Positions 12,439-24,313 of a stretch of DNA of 64,000 nt are shown in pieces. Source of the DNA: Lolium rigidum (Eukaryota; Streptophyta; Magnoliopsida; Poales; Poaceae); NCBI RefSeq assembly GCF_022539505.1, contig NC_061514.1, positions 246,934,124-246,998,123 of the forward strand, read 5' to 3'. The translations under genes were made by a program, and so were the position numbers. The notes under the pieces were generated by a model, which worked only from the letters and a program-made list of their open reading frames with translations, had not been told where the DNA came from and ran no database searches. Each line of letters begins with the position of its first letter. Positions within the stretch are counted from its first letter, which is position 1.

Positions 12439-12746
12439 TTCTAACAGAGCTCGTAAACACGCATCGAAATCGTGTTTACGGGTCAGAAAGTTGCTGGCGC
12501 AAAACACAGCCCGTAAACCAAAATTCGGCAACACCATCCGAACCTGTAAAAGTAGGGTTTTCATAGAATTCATAAGCAACATGGTATAAACGTAAACATA
12601 CAACAATCGATCATAATTAATCAAATAATAGGTTTCAGAACACAATAATCACCCAAATTATTACAACAGATAAACAAATGTCTCAACCAAACTATAACAG
12701 TTTTCAAATAATAAAACAAATGAACAAATTTCCCAACAACGATACA

Positions 12747-14342
12747 TGATACGTCTCCGACGTATCGATAATTTCTTATGTTCTATGCCATATTATTGAT
12801 GATACCTACATGTTTTATGCACACTTTATGTCATATTCGTGCATTTTCTGGAACTAACCTATTAACAAGATGCCGAAGAGCCAGTTGCTGTTTTCTGCTG
12901 TTTTTGGTTTCATAAATCCTAGTAACGAAATATTCTCGGAATTGGACGAAATCAAGACCCAGGGTCCTATTTTGCCACGAACCTTCCAGAAGACCGAAAG
13001 GGATACGAAGTGGGGCGACGAGGCGCCGCCACCATAGGGTCGCGCGGCCAGAGGGGGGCCCGCGCCGCCCTATGGTGTGGGCCCCTCGTCGGCCCTCCGA
13101 CTCGCCCTTCCGCCTACTTAAAGCCTCCGTCGCGAAACCCCCGATGCGAAAAACCACGATACGGAAAACCTTCCGCGAGACGCCGCCGCCAATCCCATCT
13201 CGGGGATTCTGGAGATCTCCTCCGGCACCCCGCCGGAGAGGGGATTCATCTCCCGGAGGACTCTACACCGCCATGGTCGCTCTCCGGAGTGATGAGTGAG
13301 TAGTTCACCCCCGGACTATGGGTCCATAGCAGTAGCTAGATGGTTGTCTTCTCCTCATTGTGCTTCATTGTTGGATCTTGTGAGCTGCCTAACATGATCA
13401 AGATCATCTATCCGTAATACTCTATGTTGTGTTTGTCGGGATCCGATGGATAGAGAATACCATGTTATGTTAATTATCAAGTTATTACATATGTGTTGTT
13501 TATGATCTTGCATGCTCTCCGTTATTAGTAGAGGCTCGGCCAAGTTTTTGCTCTTAACTCCAAGAGGGAGTATTTATGCTCGATAGTGGACTCATGCCCG
13601 CATTGACACCCGGGACAAGTGATGGAAAGTTCTAAGGTTGTGTTGTGCTGTTGCCACTAGGGATAAAACATTGGCGCTATGTCTAAGGATGTAGTTGTTG
13701 ATTACATTACGCACCATACTTAATGCAATTGTCTGTTGCTTTGCAACTTAATACTGGAGGGGGTTGGGACGATAACCTGAAGGTGGACTTTTTAGGCATA
13801 GATGCAGTTGGATGGCGGTCTATGTACTTTGTCGTAATGCCCAATTAAATCTCACTGTACTTATCATGACATGTATGTGCATTGTTATGCCCTCTCTATT
13901 TGTCAATTGCCCGACCGTAATTTGTTCACCCAACATGCTTTTATCTTATGGGAGAGACACCTCTAGTGAACTCGTGGACCCCGGTCCATTCTTTAATACC
14001 GAAATACAAATCTGCTGCAATACTTGTTTTATCGTTTTCTCTCGCAAACAATCATCTTCCACACAATACGGTTAATCCTTTGTTACAGACAAGCCGGTGA
14101 GATTGACAACCTCACCGTTTCGTTGGGGCAAAGTACTTTGGTTGTGTTGTGCAGGTTCCACGTTGGCGCCGGAATCCCCGGTGTTGCGCCGCACTACATC
14201 CCGCCGCCATCAACCTTCAACGTGCTTCTTGGCTCCTCCTGGTTCGATAAACCTTGGTTTCTTTCTGAGGGAAAACTTGCTGCCGTGCGCATCATACCTT
14301 CCTCTTGGGGTTCCCAACGAACGTGTGAAATACACGCCATCA
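12747..14342 (+). repeat. 5' LTR of Athila-like copy 1
   Basis: It pairs with 19296-20897. A TATA-like CTACTTAAAG lies near 13113, after a GC-rich stretch, and would be the core promoter. Differences from the 3' LTR are mostly single-base indels at CTG/CAG-type sites. Small open frames here are chance frames. Confidence 0.9.
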
Positions 14343-14353
14343 AGCATATTTTC

Positions 14354-14371
14354 TGGCGCCGTTGCCAGGGA
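14354..14371 (+). promoter_or_regulatory. Primer-binding site, tRNA-Asp type
   Basis: TGGCGCCGTTGCCAGGGA, eleven bases after the LTR end. It matches, with one difference, the complement of the tRNA-Asp 3' end (TGGCGCCGTTGCCGGGGA), which is typical of Athila-like elements. The same site is at 30815-30832 in copy 2. Confidence 0.88.
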
Positions 14372-14597
14372 GATCAAGACACGCTGCAAGGGGAGTCTCC
14401 ACTTCTCAATCTCTTTACTTTGTTTTTGTCTTGCTTTATTTTATTTACTACTTTGTTTGCTGCATTATATCAAAACACAAAAAAAATTAGTTGCTAGTTT
14501 TTACTTTATTTACTGTCTTGTTTGCTATATGGAAAACACAAAAAATTAGTTTACTTGCATTTACTTTATCTAGTTTGCTTTATTTACTACTGCTAAA

Positions 14598-16713
14598 ATG
14601 GCCACCCCTGAAAATACTAAGTTGTGTGACTTCACTAGCACAAATAATAATGATTTCTTATGCACACCTATTGCTCCACCCGCTACTACAAGCAGAATTC
14701 TTTGAAATTAAACCTGCTTTACTAAATCTTGTTATGCGAGAGCAATTTTCTGGTATTAGTTCTGATGATGCTGCTGCCCATCTCAATAATTTTGTTGAAT
14801 TGTGTGAAATGCAAAAGTATAAATATGTAGATGATGACATTATAAAATTAAAATTGTTTCCTTTCTCATTAAGAGGAAGAGCTAAAGATTGGTTGCTATC
14901 TCTGCCTAAGAATAGTATTGATTCCTGGATTAAATGCAAGGATGCTTTTATTGGTAGATATTATACCCCTGCTAAAATTATATCTTTGAGGAGTAGCATA
15001 ATGAATTTTAAACAATTGGATAATGAACATGTTGCTCAAGCTTGGAAAAGAATGAAATCTTTGGTTAAAAATTGCCCAACCCATGGACTGACTACTTGGA
15101 TGATCATCCAAACCTTCTATGCAGGACTAAATTTTTCTTCGCGGAATTTATTGGATTCAGCTGCTGGAGGTACCTTTATGTCCATCACTCTTGGTGAAGC
15201 AACAAAGCTCCTTGATAATATGATGGTTAATTACTCCGAATGGCACACGGAAAGAGCTCCACAAGGTAAGAAGGTAAATTCGTTGAAGAATCCTCTTCCT
15301 TGAATGATAAGGTTGATGCTATTATGTCTATGCTTGTGAATGATAGGACTAATGTTGATCCTAATAATGTTCCGTTAGCTTCATTGGTTGCCCAAGAAGA
15401 ACATGTTGATGTAAACTTCATTAAAAATAATAATTTCAACAACAATGCTTATCTGAACAATTCTAGTAATAACTATAGGCCATATCCTTATAATAATGGT
15501 AACGGTTATGCTAATTCTTATGGGAATTCTTACAATAATAATAGGAATACACCCCCTGGACTTGAAGCTATGCTTAAAGAATTTATTAGTACACAAACTG
15601 CCTTTAACAAATCTGTTGAGGAAAAGCTCAATAAAATTGATATTCTTGCTTCTAGAGTTGATAGTCTCGCCTCGATGTTGATCTTTTGAAATCGAAAGTT
15701 ATGCCTAATAGGGATATTGAAAATAAAATTGTTACTACAGCAAATGCCATCCAAGTTAGAATTAATGAGAATATAAGATTAATGGCTGAATCTGCGTGCT
15801 AGGTGGGATAGAGAAGAAAATGAAAAACTAGCTAAAGAGAAAAATGTAGCTAAAGTTTGGACTATTACCACAACTAGCAATGCTAATGATTCACATGTTG
15901 CTGCACCTCCTACTATTAATGGTAAAATAATTGGTGTTGGCAATGCTTCTACTCCTAGTGCAAAGCGCGCAAAATTACCTGAAACCGCTAAAACCGCTGA
16001 AACCGCCCGTGATAAAACCGCTGAAATTTTTTCCAACCTTGGGGATGATAATCCCATTGCTTTAGATTGTAATGATTTAGATTTTGATGATTGCCACATC
16101 TCTGAAGTTATAAAGTTCTTACAAAAACTTGCTAAGAGTCCCAATGCTAGCGCTTGTAAACTTGGCTTTCACAAAACATATTACAAATGCTCTCATAAAA
16201 GCTAGAGAAGAGAAACTAAAACTTGAAACTTCTATTCCTAGAAAGCTAGAGGATGGTTGGGAGCCCATCATTAAAATGAGATTCAAAGATTTTTATTGTA
16301 ATGCTTTATGTGATCTTGGTGCAAGTATTTCTGTTATGCCTAAAAAAGTCTATGATATGCTTGACTTGCCACCATTGAAGAATTGTTATTTGGATGTTAA
16401 TCTCGCCGATAATGCTAAAAAGAAACCTTTGGGGAAAGTTGATAATGTTCATATTATGGTTAACAATAACCTTGTCCCCGTTGATTTTGTTGTCTTGGAT
16501 ATTGAATGCAATGCATCTTGCCCCATTATATTGGGAAGACCTTTTCTTCGAACCGTTGGTGCTACTATTGATATGAAGGAAGGTAATATTAAATATCAAT
16601 TCCCTCTCAAGAAAGGTATGGAACACTTCCCTAGAAAGAGAATGAAGTTACCTTATGATTATATTATTAGAACAAATTATGATGTTGATGCTTCGTCTCT
16701 TGATGTTACTTGA
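14598..16713 (+). pseudogene. Gag and aspartic protease of Athila-like copy 1
   Basis: The start ATG is at 14598 (MATPENTKL). The capsid-type gag region (about 14700-15240) includes FPFSLRGRAKDWLLSLP and ISLRSSIMNFKQ. An Asn-rich linker follows (15420-15560), then a retropepsin-like domain (about 16240-16640) with CDLGASISVMPKK as the probable active-site block and ILGRPFLRT as the flap-side motif. Frame breaks occur near 14690, 15275, 15675, 15795 and 16155. Several sit where this copy reads CTCG or TCG and copy 2 reads CTG. The reading frame ends at the TGA around 16711, where a normal element would continue into reverse transcriptase. Confidence 0.85.
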
Positions 16714-19295
16714 TATACACTTTCTGCGCCTAGCTGAAAGGCGTTAAAGAAAAGCGCTTACGGGAGACAATCCATGTTTTTACTATAGTATTTTTGTTTT
16801 ATATTTGAGTCTTGGAAGTTGTTTACTACTGTAGCAACCTCTCCTTATCTTAGTTTTATGTTTTGTTGTGCCAAGTAAAGTCTTTGATAGTAAAGTAAGT
16901 ACTAGATTTGGATTACTGCGCAGTTCCAGATTTCTTTGCTGTCACGAATCTGGGTCTACCTCCCTGTAGGTAGCTCAGAAAATTAAGCCAATTTACGTGC
17001 ATGATCCTCAGATATGTACGCAACTTTCATTAAATTTGGGCATTTTCATTTGAGCAAGTCTGGTGCCCTAATAAAATCCATCTTTACAGACTGTTCTGTT
17101 TTGACAGATTCTGCCTTTTATTTTGCATTGCCTCTTTTGCTATGTTGGATGAATTTCTTTGATCCATTAATGTCCAAGTAGCTTTATGCAATGTCCAGAA
17201 GTGTTAAAAATGATTGTGTCACCTCTGAACATGTTAATTTTTATTGTGCACTAACCCTCTAATGAGTTGTTTCGAGTTTGGTGTGGAGGAAGTTTTCAAG
17301 GATCAAGAGAGGAGTATGATACAATATGATCAAGGAGAGTGAAAGCTCTATGCTTGGGGATGCCCCGGTGGTTCACCCCTGCATATTCTAAGAAGACTCA
17401 AGCGTCTAAGCTTGGGGATGCCTAAGGCATCCCCTTCTTCATCGACAACATTATCGTGTTCCTCCCCCGAAACTATATTTTTATTCCGACACATCTTATG
17501 CACTTTGCTTGGAGCGTCGGTTTGTTTTTGTTTTTGTTTTGTTTGAATAAAATGGATCCTAGCATTCACTTTGTGGGAGAGAGACACGCTCCGCTGTAGC
17601 ATATGTACAAGTATGTCCTTAGGCTCTACTCATAGTATTCATGGCGAAGTTTCTTCTTCGTTAAATTGTTATATGGTTGGAATTGGAAAATACCACATGT
17701 AGTAACTCTAAAAATGTCTTGGATAATTTGATACTTGGCAATTGTTGTGCTCATGTTTAAGCTCTTGCATCATATACTTTGCACCCATTAATGAAGAAAC
17801 ACTTAGAGCTTGCTAATTTGGTTTGCATATTTGGTTTCTCTAGAGTCTAGATAATATCTAGTATTGAGTTTTGAACAACAAGGAAGACGGTGTAGAGTCT
17901 TATAATGTTTACAATAAGTCTTTTATGTGAGTTTTGCTGCACCGTTCATCCTTTGTTTCAAATAACCTTGCTAGCCTAAACCTTGTATCGAGAGGGAATA
18001 CTTCTCATGCATCCAAAATCCTTGAGCCAACCACTATGTCATTTGTGTCCACCATACCTACCTACTACATGGTATTTATCCGCCATTCCAAAGTAAATTG
18101 CTTGAGTGCTACCTTTAAAATTCCATCATTCACCTTTACAATATATAGCTCATGGGACAAATAGCTTAAAAACTATTGTGGTATTGAATATGTACTTATG
18201 CACTTTATCTCTTATTAAGTTGCTTGTTGTGCGATAACCATGCTTCGGGGACGCCATCAACTATTCTTTGTTGAATATCATGTGAGTTGCTATGCATGTC
18301 CGTCTTGTCTGAAGTAAGAGAGATCTACCACCTTAATGGTTGGAGCATGCATATTGTTAGAGAAGAACATTGGGCCGCTAACTAAAGCCATGATTCATGG
18401 TGGAAGTTTCAGCTTTGGACATATATCCTCAATCTCATATGAGAATAATAATTGTTGCTACATGCTTATGCATTAAAGAGGAGTCCATTATCCGTTGTCC
18501 ATGTTGTCCCGGTATGGATGTCTAAGTTGAGAATAATCAAAAGCGAGAAATCCAAAATGCGAGCTTTCTCCTTAGACCTTTGTACAGGCGGCATGGATGT
18601 ACCCCATTGTGACACTTGGTTAAAACATGTGTATTGCAAAGATCCGGTAGTCCAAGCTAATTAGGACAAGTTGCGGGCACTATTAGTATACTATGCATAA
18701 GGCTTGCAACTTGTAAGATATAATTTACATAACTCATATGCTTTATTACTACCGTTGACAAAATTGTTTCATGTTTTCAAAATAAAAGCTCTAGCACAAA
18801 TATAGCAATCGATGCTTTCCTCTTTGAAGGACCATTCTTTTTACTTTTATGTTGAGTCAGTTCACCTATCTCTCTCCACCTCAAGAAGCAAACACTTGTG
18901 TGAACCGTGCATTGATTCCTACATACTTGCATATTGCACTTGTTATATTACTCTATGTTGACAATTATCCATGAGATATACATGTTACAAGTTGAAAGCA
19001 ACCGCTGAAACTTAATCTTCCTTTGTGTTGCTTCAATACCTTTACTTTGATTTATTGCTTTATGAGTTAACTCTTATGCAAGACTTATTAATGCTTGTCT
19101 TGAAGTACTATTCTTGAAAAGTCTTTGCTTTATGATTCACTTGTTTACTCATGTCATTACCATTGTTTTGATCGCTGCATTCATTACATATGTTTACAAA
19201 TAGTATGATCAAGGTTATGATGGCATGTCACTTCGAAATTATCTTTGTTATCGTTTTACTCGCTCGGGACGAGCAGAACTAAGCTTGGGGATGCT
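16714..19295 (+). other. Long 3' non-coding region of copy 1 with repeated polypurine-tract-like motif
   Basis: About 2.6 kb without coding potential. The final polypurine tract AAGCTTGGGGATGCT (19281-19295) abuts the 3' LTR. Near-copies of the same motif occur internally near 17349 and 17409. The second is part of a perfect hairpin, GGGGATGCC-TAA-GGCATCCCC, at 17414-17434. The whole region is shared with copy 2 (33177-35767) and, inverted, with 57644-60360. Confidence 0.8.
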
Positions 19296-20897
19296 TGATA
19301 CGTCTCCGACGTATCAATAATTTCTTATGTTCTATGCCATATTATTGATGATACCTACATGTTTTATGCACACTTTATGTCATATTCGTGCATTTTCTGG
19401 AACTAACCTATTAACAAGATGCCGAAGAGCCGCTTGTCGTTTTCTCGCTGTTTTTGGTTTCGTAAATCCTAGTAACGAAATATTCTCGGAATTGGACGAA
19501 ATCAAGACCATGGTCCTATTTTGCCACGAACCTTCCAGAAGACCGAAAGGGATACGAAGTGGGGCGACGAGGCGCCGCCACCATAGGGTCGCGCGGCCAG
19601 AGGGGGGCCCGCGCCGCCCTATGGTGTGGGCCCCTCGTCAGCCCTCCGACTCTGCCCTTCCGCATACTTAAAGCTTCCGTCGCGAAACCCCTGATGCGAA
19701 AAACCACGATACGGAAAACCTTCCAGAGACGCCGCCGCCGCCAATCCCATCTCGGGGGATTCTGGAGATCTCCTCCGGCACCCTGCCGGAGAGGGGATTC
19801 ATCTCCGGAGGACTCTACACCGCCATGGTCGCCTCCGGAGTGATGAGTGAGTAGTTCACCCCGGACTATGGGTCCATAGCAGTAGCTAGATGGTTGTCTT
19901 CTCCTCATTATGCTTCATTGTTGGATCTTGTGAGCTGCCTAACATGATCAAGATCATCTATCCGTAATACTCTATGTTGTGTTTGTCGGGATCCGATGGA
20001 TAGAGAATACCATGTTATGTTAATTATCAAGTTATTACATATGTGTTGTTTATGATCTTGCATGCTCTCCGTTATTAGTAGAGGCTCGGCCAAGTTTTTG
20101 CTCTTAACTCCAAGAGGGAGTATTTATGCTCGATAGTGGGTTCATGCCCGCATTGACACCGGGACAGTGACGTAAAAGTTCTAAGGTTGTGTTGTCGTTG
20201 TTGCCACTAGGGATAAAACATTGGCGCTATGTCTAAGGATGTAGTTGTTGATTACATTACGCACCATACTTAATGCAATTGTCTCGTTGCTTTGCAACTT
20301 AATACCGGAGGGGGTTCGGACGATAACCCGAAGGTGGACTTTTTAGGCATAGATGCAGTTGGATGGCGGTCTATGTACTTTGTCGTAATGCCCAATTAAA
20401 TCTCACCTGTACTTATCATGACATGTATGTGCATTGTTATGCCCTCTCTATTTGTCAATTGCCCGACCGTAATTTGTTCACCCAACATGCTTTTATCTTA
20501 TGGGAGAGACACCTCTAGTGAACCGTGGACCCCGGTCCATTCTTTAATACTCGAAATACAAATCTGTCGCAATACTTGTTTTACTGTTTTCTCTCGCAAA
20601 CAATCATCTTCCACACAATACGGTTAATCCTTTGTTACAAGCAAGCCTGAGTGAGATTGACAACCTCACTCGTTTCGTTGGGGCAAAGTACTTTGGTTGT
20701 GTTGTGCAGGTTCCACGTTGGCGCCGGAATCCCCGGTGTTGCGCCGCACTACATCCCGCCGCCATCAACCTTCAACGTGCTTCTTGGCTCCTCCTGGTTC
20801 GATAAACCTTGGTTTCTTTCTGAGGGAAAACTTGCTGCTGTGCGCATCATACCTTCCTCTTGGGGTTCCCAACGAACGTGTGAAATACACGCCATCA
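19296..20897 (+). repeat. 3' LTR of Athila-like copy 1
   Basis: Directly follows the polypurine tract. It ends CGCCATCA at 20897, followed by the ATACA target duplication. It is very similar to the 5' LTR, so the insertion is fairly recent relative to the Harbinger host. Confidence 0.9.
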
Positions 20898-20935
20898 ATA
20901 CACCTCACACATAAATGAATGGAATGGTAGGACCA

Positions 20936-22299
20936 TTAGAGATGGTCATGTCGCAGCCAGTGGTGCATTTTGAGATCATAAACGAGCTGGGCATGGGTAT
21001 TGGCATTCTCAATCTGCCGATGCGTTTTAAGAAAAGCTTCAATGCGATCGGGATTCCATTGGGGTTGCACTCGGGTGCCAACGTTGTCATAGAAGCAGGG
21101 AAAGTTTAACCTTCTTTCATCCTTGATGACCATGTTGTGAAGAATCACACAACATGTTATGATGTTCACAGGGGATTTTTTTTCCCAAAACCGAGCTTGA
21201 CCCCAAACAATGGCAAACCTTGCTTACAAAACACCGAAAGCTATCTCAATGTCCTTGTGAGTTGCTTCTTGAGGTTAGCAAATTTAGCTTCTATTTTATC
21301 TTGGGGATCTTTCATAGACTTCACAAAAGTTGCCCAGTTCGAATAGATGCCATCGGCTAGATAGTATCTCATTGTATATTCATTATTGATGACTTTGTAA
21401 TTGCAAGTGGGTGCTTCCCCATTTGCTAGTTTCGCAAATAAAGGGGATCTTTGCAGCATGTTGATGTCACTGAGTGTTCCCGGCAAACAAACAAAAACCA
21501 ATGCCAAATCCACAAATCATGTAATGTGACGGTCTCAAGTACAATGGTTGCATCTTTGCTCTTCCCACAAAACAGTCCATGACATGCCTTGGGACAATTC
21601 TTCCATGTCCAATGCATACAATCAAGACTACCAAGCATTCCAGGCCAACCTCTTCTAATTTATCTCCATCAATCTTTTTGTGTCATCTTCATTGGGAGCT
21701 CGAAGATTTGTTGGCCCAAACAACTTGATAATCATGCGAGCAAACCTACATACAGACTCCGTGGTTGTATCTTCACCAATTCTAAGATAATCATTGGTGT
21801 AATCCGCAAGGATGCCATACGTAATCACCCTCATGGCAGCCGATATTTTTTGAAAGGGGCTGAAACCCATCACGGCGGCAGCATTTCTACGTTGCTTGAA
21901 GTAATTTGAGTTGGCTTCGCAGGCCTTCACAATTATGATGAACAAACTACGGGGCATGCGATACCTCCTACGGAATAGATGGGGCGGATATGTAGGTATC
22001 TCGGTGAAGTAGTCCTCCATCAGTTACTCGTGGCCGAGGAGGCGATTCCGTTGGATGTGGTTCCGACCAATCACCGAGCCGCGCCTCCAATTCAGCAGAT
22101 GCGCGCGATCCTCCAGCTCCTTGACGGGGAGAAGGAGGATGGTGGCCTCCACCTCGTCATCGTGGAGCAGCTCATCGAGGTCGGAATCGTCCGAGCTCGA
22201 TGAATCAGACAGATTGACGTCGATGAAATCGTCGGCCAAGCTCATCCTCGATTCGGCCGGCGCGGCGGCGGCAGGACCTGGAGCTAGGCGAGGAACCAC
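20936..22299 (-). pseudogene. PIF/Harbinger transposase (HARBI1-like nuclease), broken
   Basis: The DDE-type nuclease that moves Harbinger elements. The reading frame probably begins at the ATG at 22230 (MSLADDFIDV), after a Pro/Ala-rich upstream stretch. It continues through FRRRYRMPRSLF, SPFQKISAAMRVITYG and RFARMIIKLFG. LGSLDCMHW (about 21635) holds the first catalytic Asp, YYLADGIYSNWATFVK (about 21350) the second, and the C-terminal CVILHNMVIKDE block is near 21140. Breaks: a TAA near 22025 (probably Gln in the family), an extra T near 21660, and frame changes near 21500 and 21250. The Myb-like second protein these elements usually carry is not visible. Divergence suggests the oldest layer of this nest. 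Confidence 0.85.
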
Positions 22300-22660
22300 G
22301 GGCGGGATGCAGGGCGACCTGCGCTAGCTCCGCTTCGCGCTGGTCGGCCGAATCAGGCGGCGCGGAGGTGGCGGCGGTGGAGCGTGTTGGCGGCGGGCGG
22401 GCGGGAGGAGGGAGAGAGTGAGTGGTTGCGAGGTGAAATTTCAGCACGCCCTAGATATGGATCCACCGTTTGGTTCGCTCGTTCGCCCCCTACAAATACA
22501 TACCAAATTGGGTTTTCGGTCTCGGCCTAAATTTTTTTTTCCGGTTTTGCCTCGTTTACGGTGACAGATCAGCATCGTATTTTAGCCCGAATCCGTAAAC
22601 TAGCGGTTATTTTTCGGTTTTATGTATTTTACGGGCTCTGTTAAAGATGCAAAGATGCTC

Positions 22661-22917
22661 TAAGATCCCTCTTTTTCAATATTCTACAAAGACGATTTCC
22701 ATGCAATTTCAATGGCATTTCTCTTAATTCCAGTTGATCTACTCAATAAGCCAAGTGGGTATTGGAATATTGGTCACCTAGACTATTTCGGGACATGGGT
22801 CCTCTGTCGTGAGGCCATAACTTTGGACCGATGACAAGCGGGCCCCGTGTTTGGTGGGGCTTAGTAGTTAGGGATTATAAGGTTGAGTTCACTGTGTCAG
22901 GGGATCTCCATCCATAA
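22661..22917. other. Unassigned flank of the Harbinger element
   Basis: No gene, terminal repeat or recognisable element. Base composition is ordinary, so this may be older host-level DNA. Confidence 0.4.
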
Positions 22918-23190
22918 TTTAAGGTGTGTCTGGCTGTAAATTATAAATTTGTCTACAATACTATGTTCATAAAAACACCTTGGTTTTTCATACTTTAAGT
23001 TGTTTGGCTCTAATAAATATCACAGTTCTGAAAACCATGGTATCATGAAGTGATAGAAAAGTTGTTTGACCCTTTTTATTTTCTATTATTTTCCAAGACT
23101 GAGAAAGGAGATAAACGAAGTATTCCTTTGCTAGCACTGAAATGCTATGGTATTGATATAATTTGGTTTTGAAAAGAATGTGGTCAAAGC
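22918..23190. mobile_element. Diverged Tourist-like MITE, first of an adjacent pair
   Basis: It shares an order of phrases with the next element: CTTTGGTTT-like, a TTGTTTGG/GTGTTTGG block followed by AATAAATA, then TGGT..CATGATG, GTAGTGGGAAAAG-like and GATAAAC. Ends are not clear. I infer a second, older copy of the same family. Confidence 0.45.
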
Positions 23191-23194
23191 CTTA

Positions 23195-23478
23195 GGCCCG
23201 GTTTGGCATCAAATATTTTAAAAATATTCAAAGAATACTTTGGTTTCTAAAACTACAAAAAAAAATGTTCTAAGGTGTTTGGATTCAATAAATAATGTGG
23301 TTTTAAACATGATGTATTCTCAAAATCTGAAGGTTTTTTGAAGTAGTGGGAAAAGAGGTTTGGCTTTTTTTTCCCTAAAACAGAAAAAATAGATAAACTA
23401 TGGTATTTGTTAAGCATGTGCTTAAATACTTTGGTTTTAAAGTATTTTGGCTTAAAAATGCCTACCTACCAAACTGAG
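23195..23478. mobile_element. Tourist-type MITE
   Basis: It begins GGCCCGGTTTGG after TTA and ends CCAAACTGAGC; the two ends are imperfect inverted repeats (GGCCCGGTTTGG against GCTCAGTTTGG). Non-coding and about 284 bases long. Such ends mark Tourist MITEs mobilised by PIF/Harbinger transposases. Confidence 0.65.
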
Positions 23479-24189
23479 CTTTTGCTTTCTGCTAATCATT
23501 TTTTTTTTGTTTACAAGTAGCTCACCGAATTTGCGCTCGGTTTTCTGCAAATCAATTAATCAAACTATTTAACCTACGGTGCGTCGCAGAAAATAACTGA
23601 TTCTCTTCACAGCTATTCTGGTCTACATATGGTTTTGGCTTTAAGCATGGACGGACGATGGTGACATAGCTGGAGTACGTAACACGTTGTCAAGTACCCC
23701 AACAGATTCGTGACATCATCTAAAAAGACCAAACACAATAAGTGGCGAGCGGTTGTCGTCAGATACACAAAGGAGTACGTATTGAAGTGCCAAAGACACG
23801 AGCACTCCTAAATAATCAATGCATCAACATGGCGTCTCGACCGAAGCAGGTCGCACGGCTCTCGCTTCTCACCGGAACACCTCCACCAGCTACCTCTAAA
23901 TATTAGGTGATAGTTTCTTTTTTCGGGTGTGATTAGGAATCGTGGGTGTTTTTATTAGGCTTACGTTGACATGAATTTCGTATAAGGGTCGGTGTGAGCA
24001 TTTTATTTTTGGTTTGGATTCCAATAGTTGTCTGGGAGGCGCTATTGTGGTAGCTCGTGGATATGCTCTTAAATTATTATTTTTATGAATCTACAGGCTC
24101 TTCTTTTTGTCGGCAAGTGCTTTTTATTTTGGATATGTTCTTGCCTGTTTGCATCTTTTATTTTTCAACACTTTGCATATTTACATTGC

Positions 24190-24313
24190 ATCATCCGTGT
24201 CAAAAAAGATAATCGTGGATTTATCTAAATTTAGATATATGTGGACAATGATTAGTATATAGATACCTCCGAATTTAAACAATCTGGATATCTCTTTAGG
24301 TATGAAGAGAGTA
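24190..24313. mobile_element. Stowaway-like MITE remnant
   Basis: AT-rich, with imperfect inverted ends (CATCCGTGTCAAAAAAG against CTTTAGGTATGAAGAGAG) and an internal palindromic ATTTATCTAAATTTAGATATAT. This is the usual look of a degraded Stowaway element. 23479-24189 and 24314-24890 hold no feature I can support. Confidence 0.45.

Larger units (their letters stand above)
12747..20897 (+). mobile_element. Athila-like Gypsy retrotransposon, complete, gag-protease only (copy 1)
   Basis: Both ends are defined: TGATACG at 12747, CA at 20897, and a perfect 5-bp target duplication ATACA at 12742-12746 and 20898-20902. It inserted into the Harbinger element. LTRs are 12747-14342 and 19296-20897. 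It encodes gag and an aspartic protease but no reverse transcriptase, RNase H or integrase, so it is non-autonomous. The LTR type and layout resemble the Sabrina/WHAM group of wheat-tribe elements; the family name is from memory and not certain. Confidence 0.9.
305..22660 (-). mobile_element. PIF/Harbinger element split by two nested insertions
   Basis: The pieces are about 305-324, 12448-12746 and 20898-22660. The left terminal repeat, once the MULE is removed, reads TTCTAACAG joined to AGCTCGTAAA. The right end on the other strand reads TTTAACAGAGCCCGTAAA (about 22629-22646), so the two ends are inverted repeats of each other. The right end closes with GATGCTC at 22660. The element carries a Harbinger transposase on the minus strand (20936-22299). 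The exact left edge is unclear because the first few tens of bases diverge from the right end. The nested order is Harbinger first, then the MULE and the Gypsy; which of those two came first cannot be told. Confidence 0.72.

Noticed and set aside
13010..13303. Arg/Pro-rich open frames in LTRs (also near 19559, 29470, 36031 and 56820)
   Set aside because: They recur in every LTR copy on both strands and reflect a GC-rich LTR stretch; no start context or domain.
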